Source of the DNA: Archangium sp.
GTDB lineage: Bacteria > Myxococcota > Myxococcia > Myxococcales > Myxococcaceae
Assembly: GCA_016793585.1 (NCBI GenBank)
Contig: JAEUJR010000072.1
Location: 1-7,056 of the forward strand
Length of the DNA: 7,056 nt
Direction of reading: 5' to 3'
The stretch's first letter is position 1; the number at the start of each line of letters is the position of its first letter. The notes beneath the pieces are model-generated. The model made no database searches and was not told the DNA's origin. It was given only the letters and a program-made list of their open reading frames with translations. Positions 1 through 5,984 of this stretch are shown here, piece by piece. The position numbers and the translations under genes were made by a program.

Positions 1-180
1 GTCGAGCGCACCGGCCTGAAACAGGTCCTTGTACTCGGTCATGATGCGCTGCAGGTCGGCCTTCTCGGTCTTCGAGACGATGCCGTTCTTCTGCGCCTGC
101 GCGACGATCGCCTTCGCTTCATCTGGCGTGATGGCGCGGTCAGCGGCGGCGGTCTGGCCCATGCGACGAATGCTGGTCAT
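1..180 (-). CDS. Small protein of unknown function, N-terminal 60 residues (truncated by window edge)
   Basis: The reading frame opens with ATG at 180 and stays open to base 1, so only the first 60 residues are visible and the C-terminus lies outside the window. The start is supported by an AAGGGGA ribosome-binding site about 8 bases upstream. The visible part begins MTSIRRMGQTAAADRAIT and continues with an alpha-helical, charged stretch (DEAKAIVAQAQKNG, then KTEKADLQRIMTEY). The pattern 'ITPDEAKAIV...NGIVSKTEKADLQRI' resembles a helix-turn-helix-like repeat unit of the 'start helix at ITxxEA' kind seen in small myxobacterial proteins, but I cannot name a family. There is no signal peptide or membrane segment in the visible part. 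It is divergent from the lipoprotein gene at 419. The protein is recognised only as a real gene, not by function. Confidence 0.7.
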   Translation of the reverse strand, partial: MTSIRRMGQTAAADRAITPDEAKAIVAQAQKNGIVSKTEKADLQRIMTEYKDLFQAGALD

Positions 181-418
181 GTGAGGTCCCCTTGGGTGCG
201 ATGTGGAGCGCTGCATAGCACGGGGTGAAGCGCCTCCGAGACAGGTGCTGTCGCCCGCAGGTGACGTCGCGGGAAGCGACGATCGTGGGAACGACAGGTG
301 GCACCACGAAACGAGGACCGCACGGTCACGACACCGGGTATCAGGCCGAATTCGTTCGCCAGAGTTGAGCTGACCAGTCGGTCACGTCACTGGCACAGCG
401 GGCGCACAGGAGCGACGC
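181..418. other. Divergent intergenic region with two short inverted repeats
   Basis: This 238-base gap separates two divergently read genes and must hold the promoters of both, but I see no convincing -35/-10 pair on either strand. It contains an inverted repeat CGTCGC-5-GCGACG at 265-281. A second repeat, TGACC-4-GGTCA at 371-384, is interlocked with CCAGT-10-ACTGG (374-393). The second cluster lies 25-48 bases before the lipoprotein start, where an operator or a 5' leader structure could sit. Neither repeat is followed by a T-run, so neither looks like an intrinsic terminator. A short plus-strand open frame overlaps this gap and the following gene; it has no ribosome-binding site or recognisable protein and I do not call it. 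Confidence 0.35.
408..412 (+). promoter_or_regulatory. Ribosome-binding site of the M23-lectin lipoprotein gene
   Basis: AGGAG lies 6 bases before the ATG at 419. It fixes that ATG as the start, and the resulting protein begins directly with a lipoprotein-type signal peptide. Confidence 0.7.
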
Positions 419-1405
419 ATGCTCCGACGACTGCCGATGGTCATGGTGACGATGTTCGCGGTGGGCTGCGCCGAGGGCGTGGTGACCGAGGGCGGTGACT
501 TCGAAGAGGCCGACCCCGAAACGCTCGAGGCGGCGACGGTGACGCAGGAGATCCGCTGCGCGCCGCGCATGAACACCTTCCCCGTCGGAGCTGCGCACAA
601 CATTGGCTACGACCGCGCCTCGTGCGGAACGGGAACGTGTCGAACGTCGTGTCCTGATCAGAACGCGAACTCCGATTGGAACCCTGCGGCGACACACAAC
701 GGGATCGATGTGTTCGCGTTTCAGCGCGCGCCGTTGGTGGCGGTGACGGGTGGCACGATCGTTCGGGTGGGAACGCCGAGCTCGACGTCAGGCCTTCGGG
801 TGCGTCTGCGCGATGAGTGCGGCTGGGAGTACTACTACGGGCACCTCGACGAGGCCGTCGTACGCGAAGGCCAGACGGTCTCGGCCGGGCAGTTGATCGG
901 TTACATGGGCCGCACGGGAACGGGCTCGACGCACCTGCACTTCAACGTGTCGCCCGACGGGCAGTACCTGCGCGACATCAACCCGTTCGAGCTGCTGAGG
1001 ACGACGTCACCGACCGCGTGTCGTGCGGCGCCGACTCCGACGCCCACTCCCACGCCGACGCCCGCGGGCTGTGGGCTGCTCGCGCCTGGTCAATCGCTCT
1101 CGGCCGGGCAGAGCAAGGCGTCGTGTGATGGGCGCTTCGTGCTCGCGATGCAGACCGATGGAAACCTCGTGCTGTACCAGGGCACTCGCGCGCTCTGGGC
1201 GACGATGACGAACGGTCGTGGCGGAGCGCTGGCTGCGATGCAGGGTGATGGCAACTTCGTCGTCTACACGGCGGCGGGAACACCGCTCTTCCACACGAAC
1301 ACGTTCCGCTTTCCCGGCGCGCGGTTGGCGATTCAGAACGACGGAAATCTGGTCGTGTACCAGGGCACGACTCCGCGCTGGGCGTCGAACACCGGCGGGC
1401 GCTGA
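419..1405 (+). CDS. Lipoprotein: M23 metallopeptidase fused to a bulb-type (mannose-binding-type) lectin domain
   Basis: The product has 328 residues. A short signal peptide (residues 1-16) ends in AVG-Cys17, a slightly non-canonical lipobox, so the protein is probably a lipid-anchored envelope protein. An acidic linker follows (25-45). Residues about 85-195 are an M23/LytM endopeptidase domain: HxxxD at His93/Asp97, then YYYGHL with His142, then HLHF with His172 and His174. His93, Asp97 and His174 are the expected zinc ligands, and the set is complete, so activity on peptidoglycan cross-bridges or related peptides is likely. A pure Pro-Thr linker (205-215) leads to a C-terminal B-lectin domain (about 218-328). 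Its three QxDGNxVxY-type repeats (244-253, 274-283, 305-314) are the signature of mannose-binding sites. Cys47, 69, 74, 78 and 134 may form disulfides. The gene is monocistronic as far as seen and ends one base from the converging operon. The general function is well supported; the natural substrate (own wall, prey or competitor) is unknown. Confidence 0.9.
   Translation: MLRRLPMVMVTMFAVGCAEGVVTEGGDFEEADPETLEAATVTQEIRCAPRMNTFPVGAAHNIGYDRASCGTGTCRTSCPDQNANSDWNPAATHNGIDVFAFQRAPLVAVTGGTIVRVGTPSSTSGLRVRLRDECGWEYYYGHLDEAVVREGQTVSAGQLIGYMGRTGTGSTHLHFNVSPDGQYLRDINPFELLRTTSPTACRAAPTPTPTPTPTPAGCGLLAPGQSLSAGQSKASCDGRFVLAMQTDGNLVLYQGTRALWATMTNGRGGALAAMQGDGNFVVYTAAGTPLFHTNTFRFPGARLAIQNDGNLVVYQGTTPRWASNTGGR
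1031..1063 (+). repeat. Pro-Thr codon repeat encoding the interdomain linker
   Basis: Eleven codons alternate Pro and Thr (residues 205-215 of the lipoprotein). They form a 6-base-period low-complexity tract with varied third positions. It encodes a stiff extended linker between the peptidase and lectin domains, a common arrangement in secreted multidomain hydrolases. Confidence 0.8.
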
Positions 1406-1412
1406 TTCAGCG
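1400..1412. repeat. 13-bp palindrome containing both stop codons of convergent genes
   Basis: CGCTGA-T-TCAGCG is perfectly symmetric about base 1406. Its left arm carries the TGA of the lipoprotein gene and its right arm carries, on the other strand, the TGA of the gene ending at 1407. No T-run follows on either strand, and a hairpin with a one-base loop is strained, so I do not call it a terminator. Any terminator for either transcript must lie inside the opposing coding region. Confidence 0.5.
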
Positions 1413-1985
1413 GCGGCGCTTCTTCGGTGCTCCGAGGGTCATGCCCTGTCGAATGAGCGACATCTGGTCACGAATCATCGAGGCAGCGTCGGCTCCGAAG
1501 ATGGCGTAGCTGCGGCGCTGCTGGGTCCACGTCGGGAGTACGGCTCCGATCGCCCTCGCTTCTTTCACGAGCGATTCCCACTCGAGGCGAACCGCTTCGA
1601 GACCGTTCGGCTTCGCGCGCTTCACAATCGGACGATCGGGAACTCCGAGCGCGTCACCGACGATCTCGACGGCTTCGTCGGCGTCAGCTCCGTCGAGATC
1701 TTCGAGCACCGTCGCATCAGCGCCGGCCTTCACCCACTGAGAGATCCTCGTACGCTTGCCCTCGGCGAGTGAAGCCACCATTCGGCCGTCACGAAAGACG
1801 CGCGCGAACGACTTCTCCTCGCAGAGCACGACCGCGCGGCGGCCCTTCGACAGGCTCTTCGCCAGTGACACCGCTGCGACGGGGTCGAGATCATCAATCG
1901 AGACCCACCGCCGACCACGCGTCACTTTCAAGCCGGGCGGGAGTTCGATTCTGCCGGCCGACTGCTCGACGTGAACGCTCGCCAT
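1407..1985 (-). CDS. Unrecognised 192-residue protein, last gene of the encapsulin operon
   Basis: I do not recognise this family. The chosen start is the ATG at 1985, giving 192 residues beginning MASVHVEQSAGRIELPPGLK. A GTG at 2021 would add 12 residues inside the upstream gene and is less likely. No Shine-Dalgarno sequence is visible, but the ATG lies only two bases after the upstream TGA (TGACGATG), which suggests termination-reinitiation coupling. The protein looks cytosolic: no signal peptide, no membrane segment, one cysteine (Cys55). The N-terminal half appears to be alpha/beta, with short beta-like stretches such as RRAVVLC (49-55) and a following RVFRDGRMVASL. The middle is acidic (95-107, DLDGADADEAVE), the C-terminal half is helical, and the tail is strongly basic (KKRRR, 188-192). 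The tail could contact nucleic acid or an acidic partner; that is speculation. Tight packing with the rhodanese-XRE-cupin gene implies a related job. Confidence 0.75.
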   Translation of the reverse strand: MASVHVEQSAGRIELPPGLKVTRGRRWVSIDDLDPVAAVSLAKSLSKGRRAVVLCEEKSFARVFRDGRMVASLAEGKRTRISQWVKAGADATVLEDLDGADADEAVEIVGDALGVPDRPIVKRAKPNGLEAVRLEWESLVKEARAIGAVLPTWTQQRRSYAIFGADAASMIRDQMSLIRQGMTLGAPKKRRR

Positions 1986-1987
1986 CG

Positions 1988-2914
1988 TCAGGCGTAAGAC
2001 ATCACGAGGTGCATCCAGCACTCTTCACTGGCTGGATTTCGGTACGAGTGCGGCATATCGGCGCCGAAGACGATCGCGTCACCTTCGGACAGCTCGTGCG
2101 TCGCACCACCGAACTCGAGCACCAGCTTCCCGCGCGTCACCACAAGGTTCTCTCGCGTGCCCGGCTGATGCGCCTCGGCATCTTCGCGGCCGTGACCGGC
2201 GAGCCACAGCTCGTAGAACTCGACCTTCCCCGCATCGCCGAACGGGAACAGCGCGCGTGACGAGAACCGGCCGTCAGCGCTGATGAGCCGCTTCGCGCTC
2301 GCCTTCCGCAGCAGCGCCGTCGTCGTCGTCCTCGGAGCCGCCAACATCGTCGCGAACGGAACGCCGAACGCGCGCGCGATGCGCCAGACGACCCCGACGC
2401 TTGGCGTGTTCGTGCCCAGCTCGATCTGCCCGAGCAACGTTCGCGACAACCCGGTGAGGCGCGCGGTCGCGTCGAGCGAGAGATTCCGTGCCGTGCGTAG
2501 TTCGCGCAGGTTGTTGCCGATGACCGCGTCGAGCTCGGGCATCGTCGCTTCGAAGTCCGCGGGCGGAGCATCAATCGTCGCCGTCTGTGCTGGAGCCGAG
2601 GGCGCCGGAACATCGATCGGCAAGCCGAGCCGCGCCCACTCCTCGGTGCCACCATCGAGGCTGTAGACCTGCGTCAGCCCGAGTTCTTCGGCGACGCGGC
2701 CGGCCTGCTGCGATCGCCCGCCCTTCGCGCAGACGAAGAGCACGTTGTCTTTCGGCAGCGCCGACTTCGGGTCCGTGCGCAACGTACCGAGCGGAACGAG
2801 CCGGGCGCCCGGCAGATGTCCCCTCGCCCACTCCGACGGCTCGCGAACGTCGATCAACTCGACGCCGCCGCTGGCCAACAACGCCTCTGCTTCACGAACC
2901 GTCACGTGCTTCAT
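1988..2914 (-). CDS. Rhodanese-XRE-cupin fusion; probable sulfur-responsive transcription regulator
   Basis: The start is the ATG at 2914, backed by GGAGG four bases upstream; the 308-residue product begins MKHVTVREAEALLAS. Residues 1-100 are a rhodanese domain, with IDVREPSEW (21-29) and the active loop CAKGGRS with catalytic Cys62, intact for carrying a persulfide. A Pro/Ala-rich linker (101-118) leads to an XRE-type helix-turn-helix (about 131-186; LSLDATARLTGLS, then the recognition helix RTLLGQIE). The C-terminal cupin (about 230-308) has His249 and Glu255 in the AHQPGTRENL strand and His289 in DMPHSYRN, a plausible metal or ligand pocket. XRE-cupin proteins are a known regulator family, which includes E. 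coli SutR of sulfur utilisation; the added N-terminal rhodanese is the unusual part. The gene starts 49 bases after the cysteine desulfurase and precedes the unknown gene by two bases. I infer a regulator that senses sulfane sulfur and may act on its own operon; a purely enzymatic or cargo role is not excluded. Confidence 0.88.
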   Translation of the reverse strand: MKHVTVREAEALLASGGVELIDVREPSEWARGHLPGARLVPLGTLRTDPKSALPKDNVLFVCAKGGRSQQAGRVAEELGLTQVYSLDGGTEEWARLGLPIDVPAPSAPAQTATIDAPPADFEATMPELDAVIGNNLRELRTARNLSLDATARLTGLSRTLLGQIELGTNTPSVGVVWRIARAFGVPFATMLAAPRTTTTALLRKASAKRLISADGRFSSRALFPFGDAGKVEFYELWLAGHGREDAEAHQPGTRENLVVTRGKLVLEFGGATHELSEGDAIVFGADMPHSYRNPASEECWMHLVMSYA

Positions 2915-2963
2915 CGACCCTCCGTCAGGTGCGGGCCGATGTTCACACGAGCGCCGCGGTTCG

Positions 2964-4979
2964 TCACCGCTCCTGCAGCCGGTGCAGCGCGGCGACCAGC
3001 GCGTCGATGTCTTCGCACGTGTTGTACGGCGCCAGCGACGCACGCACGGTCGCCTCGACACCGAAGCGTCGCAGAATCGGCTGCGCGCAGTGATGACCCG
3101 AGCGCACGGCGATGCCCTCTTTGTCGAGCAACGCTCCGACCTGTTCGGTCTTCTGCCCCGCCAGGGTGAACGACAGCACGCCCGCCTTGCCCGGCGCCGT
3201 TCCGTACAGCGTCAGCCCGCGCACGTGCTTCACCTTCTCGGTCGCGTACTCGAGCAGATCGTGTTCGTAGCGAGCCACCGTCTCGAGCCCCACGCGCGAA
3301 AGCCAGTCGAGGGCCGCACCAAGCCCCACCGCGTCGGCGATGTTCCCCGTGCCCGCCTCGAAGCGCGCGGGAGACGGATGGAACACGGTGCGCTCGAACG
3401 TGACGTCCTGAATCATGTTGCCGCCGCCCTGCCACGGCGGGGTCGCATCCATCAGCTCGCTGCGCGCGAAGACGACGCCGATGCCCGTGGGCGCGAACAC
3501 CTTGTGCCCCGAGAACACGAAGAAGTCGCAGTCGAGCTGCTGCACGTCGACGCGAAGATGCGAGACCGCCTGCGCGCCATCGAGCAACACCTTCGCGCCG
3601 TAGCGATGGGCGAGTTCGATCATCTCCTTCGCGGGCGTCACCGTTCCGAGCGCGTTCGAGACCTGCGTGAACGCGACCAGCCGCGTCTTCGGGCCGAGCA
3701 GCTTCTCGTACTCCTCGAGAATGATCTGACCGGTGCTGTCGACGGGAGCGACTTTGAGCTTCGCGCCCTTCTCGGCACACAGCTGCTGCCAGGGAACGAT
3801 GTTCGCGTGGTGCTCGAGCCACGAGATGACGATCTCGTCGCCTTCGTTCACGTTGCGCGCGCCCCAACTCTTCGCGATGAGGTTGATGCCCTCGGTCGCG
3901 CCGCGGACGAAGATCAGATCGCGCGTCGATGGAGCGTTGATGAACCGCCGCACCGTCTCTCGCGCGCCTTCGTACGCATCGGTCGCGCGGGCGGCGAGCG
4001 TGTGGGCCGCACGGTGGATGTTCGAGTTCTCGTGCTCGTAGTACCGCTTGAGCCGATCGATCACGGCCTGCGGCTTCTGCGTCGTCGCAGCGTTGTCGAG
4101 CCACACGAGCCGTTTGCCGTTGACGGTCTGGTGCAGAATCGGGAACTCGCGGCGGAGCGCGTGGGGGTCGAAGAGCGTCGGCGAGGCGTGCTGGTAGCCG
4201 TGGCCCGTCGGTGAAAGCTCGTACGCGTTCGAGAACGTCGGCGTGATCGCTTCGGGCGTCACGGGCGGAGTCGACGGCGCAGGAACGGGCGGCTCCGAGG
4301 CAGGCATCAGCGGAATCGACGCCGGGAGCGGACCTTCCAGTGAAGGCGTCGCACCCAACACGCTGTCGAAGCGCACCGGCTGATGAAACGGAGACTCAGC
4401 GCTCGGCGTGGTGGGAGCACCGACGCTCCCTGTGGGCGTGAGCGCCGCGTTTGGCTGCGGCACCGACGCGTTCTGCGCGTCCCGAGCCCGCGCGACAGGA
4501 GCAGCACCAGAATTCAGCGCTGACGTGTTCGACGCATCCCGAGTCTGCGCGACTGGAGCAGCACCCGGACTCTGCGCCAACGCGTTCGGCGCTTCCCGAG
4601 TCTGCGCGAGCGTCAGTGCGTTCGACGCATCAGGCGCCACCCCGCCGGCGTTCACCGGAACCGCAGCAGTCTGCGTCGGCGCCGACCCAGGAAGCGAACC
4701 CGACGTCATCGAGGTCGGCTCGATCGCCCCCGACTCCTCCATCGGCGCGCCGATCGGAGCCTGGAACAGCTCGTTTGCCATGCGCTGCATCAGCATCGCG
4801 AGCGAGACGGGATCGGCCTCAGGGAGCGTCGGCGCGCCCGGGTGTTTCGCTGCCGCGAACGCGACCCCCGGCGTCGGCACGTTGGCCGGCACCTCGAGCA
4901 CGTGCGCTGGTCTCGGCGCATGACCGATCGCCGGACGAACTTCGCCCGGCACCGGCAGATCGCGATCAGGCGTACTCAT
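2964..4979 (-). CDS. Cysteine desulfurase (SufS type) with long disordered N-terminal domain; family 2A encapsulin cargo
   Basis: The product has 671 residues. The C-terminal part (about 267-671, close to the usual SufS length of some 405-410) is a class V aminotransferase-fold, PLP-dependent cysteine desulfurase converting L-cysteine to alanine and enzyme-bound persulfide. Visible motifs are WLDNAATTQKP (293-303), the HANIVPW region (391-397), LLDGAQ with Asp468 at the pyridine nitrogen, SGHK with PLP-binding Lys493, and RSGHHCAQP with catalytic Cys631. The set is complete. The first 265 or so residues are rich in Pro, Ala, Ser and Thr and probably disordered, except for a short amphipathic stretch (DPVSLAMLMQRMANELFQ, 56-73). 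Three 19-residue repeats span 125-181. In family 2A encapsulin systems this kind of N-terminal domain directs the enzyme into the shell, and the shell gene lies immediately upstream. The ATG overlaps the shell stop by 14 bases and no strong ribosome-binding site is seen, so translation is probably coupled. It is not the housekeeping sufS: there are no sufBCD or sufE/sufU neighbours. Confidence 0.93.
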   Translation of the reverse strand: MSTPDRDLPVPGEVRPAIGHAPRPAHVLEVPANVPTPGVAFAAAKHPGAPTLPEADPVSLAMLMQRMANELFQAPIGAPMEESGAIEPTSMTSGSLPGSAPTQTAAVPVNAGGVAPDASNALTLAQTREAPNALAQSPGAAPVAQTRDASNTSALNSGAAPVARARDAQNASVPQPNAALTPTGSVGAPTTPSAESPFHQPVRFDSVLGATPSLEGPLPASIPLMPASEPPVPAPSTPPVTPEAITPTFSNAYELSPTGHGYQHASPTLFDPHALRREFPILHQTVNGKRLVWLDNAATTQKPQAVIDRLKRYYEHENSNIHRAAHTLAARATDAYEGARETVRRFINAPSTRDLIFVRGATEGINLIAKSWGARNVNEGDEIVISWLEHHANIVPWQQLCAEKGAKLKVAPVDSTGQIILEEYEKLLGPKTRLVAFTQVSNALGTVTPAKEMIELAHRYGAKVLLDGAQAVSHLRVDVQQLDCDFFVFSGHKVFAPTGIGVVFARSELMDATPPWQGGGNMIQDVTFERTVFHPSPARFEAGTGNIADAVGLGAALDWLSRVGLETVARYEHDLLEYATEKVKHVRGLTLYGTAPGKAGVLSFTLAGQKTEQVGALLDKEGIAVRSGHHCAQPILRRFGVEATVRASLAPYNTCEDIDALVAALHRLQER
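4437..4607 (-). repeat. Three tandem 57-bp repeats in the disordered region of the cysteine desulfurase
   Basis: Within the desulfurase extension, residues 125-143, 144-162 and 163-181 are three 19-residue copies of a unit like AQTRDASNxxAxxxGAAPV. Copies one and two are clearly similar at DNA level, sharing GCGCAGACTCGGGA and GGTGCTGCTCC; copy three is more diverged. A half copy (DASNALTL, 117-124) precedes them. This is in-frame tandem duplication inside a disordered linker, so its length may vary between strains. Confidence 0.75.
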
Positions 4980-5871
4980 GGAAGTGATCGATCGTCACGC
5001 CTTCGAGCACACCGAGCGCGTCGTGCGTGAGCACCGCGACCGAGCAGTACAGCGAGAGCAGGTACGACGCCGCGCCCGCCTGGTTGATGCCCATGAGGCG
5101 CACCGACAGGCTGGGGCTCACTTCACCGGGCAGGCCGGGCTGGAAGAGGCCGACCACGCCGCGCTTGCGCTCACCCGTGCGCATCAGCAGCACGTCGCTC
5201 TTGTTGCCCTTCACGGGAATCTTGTCGCACGGCACCAGCGGCAGTCCGCGCCAGGTAAGGAACGGCGAGCCGAACATGGTGATCGTCGGAGGCGGCACGC
5301 CGCGCCGCGTGCACTCGCGACCGAAGGCCGCGATCGTCTTCGGGTGCGCGAGGAAGAAGGTCGGCTCCTTCCACACGAGCGAGATCAGCGAGTCGAGATC
5401 GTCGGGTGTCGGCGGGCCCTTGCGCGGCTTGATGCGCATCTCGGGGTCGGCGTTGTTCAACAGCCCGTAGGCCTTGTTGTTCAACACCTCGTTCTCCTGC
5501 TTCTCCTTGAGCTTCTCGACCGTGAGCGAGAGCTGCTCCTTCACCTGATCCATCGGGCTGCGGAAGAGATCGGACACGCGGGTGTCGACCTCGATGGTGG
5601 TGGTGACCGACGTGAGCACGTACTCGCGCGGCTGCGGGTCGTAGTCGCTGAACGCGAGCGGCAGCGCTTCGCCCGGAGCCGGGCTGCACTTCACCGCGAA
5701 GTCGTCGTCGCGCGCCTGGTTCACGCGGTACACGCCGGCCTCGACCGGAGTCCACGGAATCATCTGCACGAGCCAGCGCGGCGTCGCGCCACGCCACTGC
5801 GGCGGCGTCTTGGTCGTGTTCGAGAGCTGACGGGCGGACTTCTCGCTGAGCGTTCTGGGCTGATCGGCCAT
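4966..5871 (-). CDS. srpI: Family 2A encapsulin shell protein (SrpI-like, HK97 fold)
   Basis: With the ATG at 5871 the product has 301 residues; a GTG at 5904 would add 11 and has less family support. The sequence matches the SrpI / mycobacterial major membrane protein I group, now known as family 2A encapsulins. These proteins assemble into a hollow icosahedral shell with the HK97 phage-capsid fold. Recognisable stretches are the N-arm (LSEKSARQLSNTTKTPPQW, 8-26), TPRWLVQMIPWTPVEAGVYR (30-49), the long spine-type helix region with VKEQLSLTVEKLKEKQENE (110-128), and the C-terminal block from RTGERKRGVVGLF (231-243) through PGEVSPSLSVRLM (248-260) to SYLLSLYCSVAVLTHDALGV (269-288). There is no cyclic-nucleotide-binding insertion, which separates it from family 2B; homologues have been mislabelled as Crp/Fnr regulators or membrane proteins. 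The next gene is the cysteine desulfurase cargo, overlapping by 14 bases. The assignment rests on remembered family sequence features, not an alignment. Confidence 0.92.
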   Translation of the reverse strand: MADQPRTLSEKSARQLSNTTKTPPQWRGATPRWLVQMIPWTPVEAGVYRVNQARDDDFAVKCSPAPGEALPLAFSDYDPQPREYVLTSVTTTIEVDTRVSDLFRSPMDQVKEQLSLTVEKLKEKQENEVLNNKAYGLLNNADPEMRIKPRKGPPTPDDLDSLISLVWKEPTFFLAHPKTIAAFGRECTRRGVPPPTITMFGSPFLTWRGLPLVPCDKIPVKGNKSDVLLMRTGERKRGVVGLFQPGLPGEVSPSLSVRLMGINQAGAASYLLSLYCSVAVLTHDALGVLEGVTIDHFHEYA

Positions 5872-5984
5872 GGTGTCTGGGTTCCCCGGGTGAAAGTCGC
5901 GCACACCCTACCCAACGACCGCAGCGCCACAACGCTCAAGAAGCGAAAGTCGGCCTTTCCGTAGCCGCAGCGGAGACTGTTCCG
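5872..5984 (-). promoter_or_regulatory. Leader and probable promoter region of the encapsulin operon
   Basis: This 113-base gap separates the TetR gene from the shell gene, both read leftward. On the minus strand a weak pair is visible: TTGTGG (5932-5927), a 16-base spacer, then TAGGGT (5910-5905), about 33 bases before the ATG. Each box matches the sigma-70 consensus at only three of six positions. The octamer CGACTTTC (minus strand) occurs twice, at 5952-5945 and 5899-5892, exactly 53 bases apart, so the copies flank the putative promoter. The upstream copy is also part of an inverted repeat GAAAG-5-CTTTC (5945-5959). No clear terminator for the TetR gene is seen, so read-through from TetR is possible. 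Confidence 0.35.

Noticed and set aside
2911..4104. Second minus-strand frame (397 residues) overlapping the desulfurase
   Set aside because: It is an Arg/Ala-rich out-of-frame shadow of the same strand; the desulfurase frame holds the real motifs.
2745..4214. Long plus-strand open frame (489 residues) opposite the cysteine desulfurase
   Set aside because: It is Arg/His-rich with no recognisable domain, and it runs antisense to a gene whose catalytic motifs are all intact. It is a GC-rich shadow frame.
2964..4979. Calling this gene the housekeeping sufS of a SUF iron-sulfur cluster operon
   Set aside because: The long disordered N-terminal domain, the overlapping shell gene and the absence of sufBCD/sufE/sufU nearby point to encapsulin cargo instead.
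4966..5871. Reading the shell gene as a Crp/Fnr regulator or membrane protein
   Set aside because: Homologues have carried these labels, but there is no helix-turn-helix, no cyclic-nucleotide domain and no membrane segment. The sequence pattern and the cargo neighbour fit a family 2A encapsulin.
4978..5964. Plus-strand open frame (328 residues) opposite the shell gene
   Set aside because: Its composition is typical of antisense frames (Arg, His, Val, Leu runs), and the minus strand carries a clear encapsulin shell protein.
5960..5984. Terminator after the TetR gene
   Set aside because: Only a CCGC-T-GCGG mini-palindrome is present, with no usable loop and no T-run.
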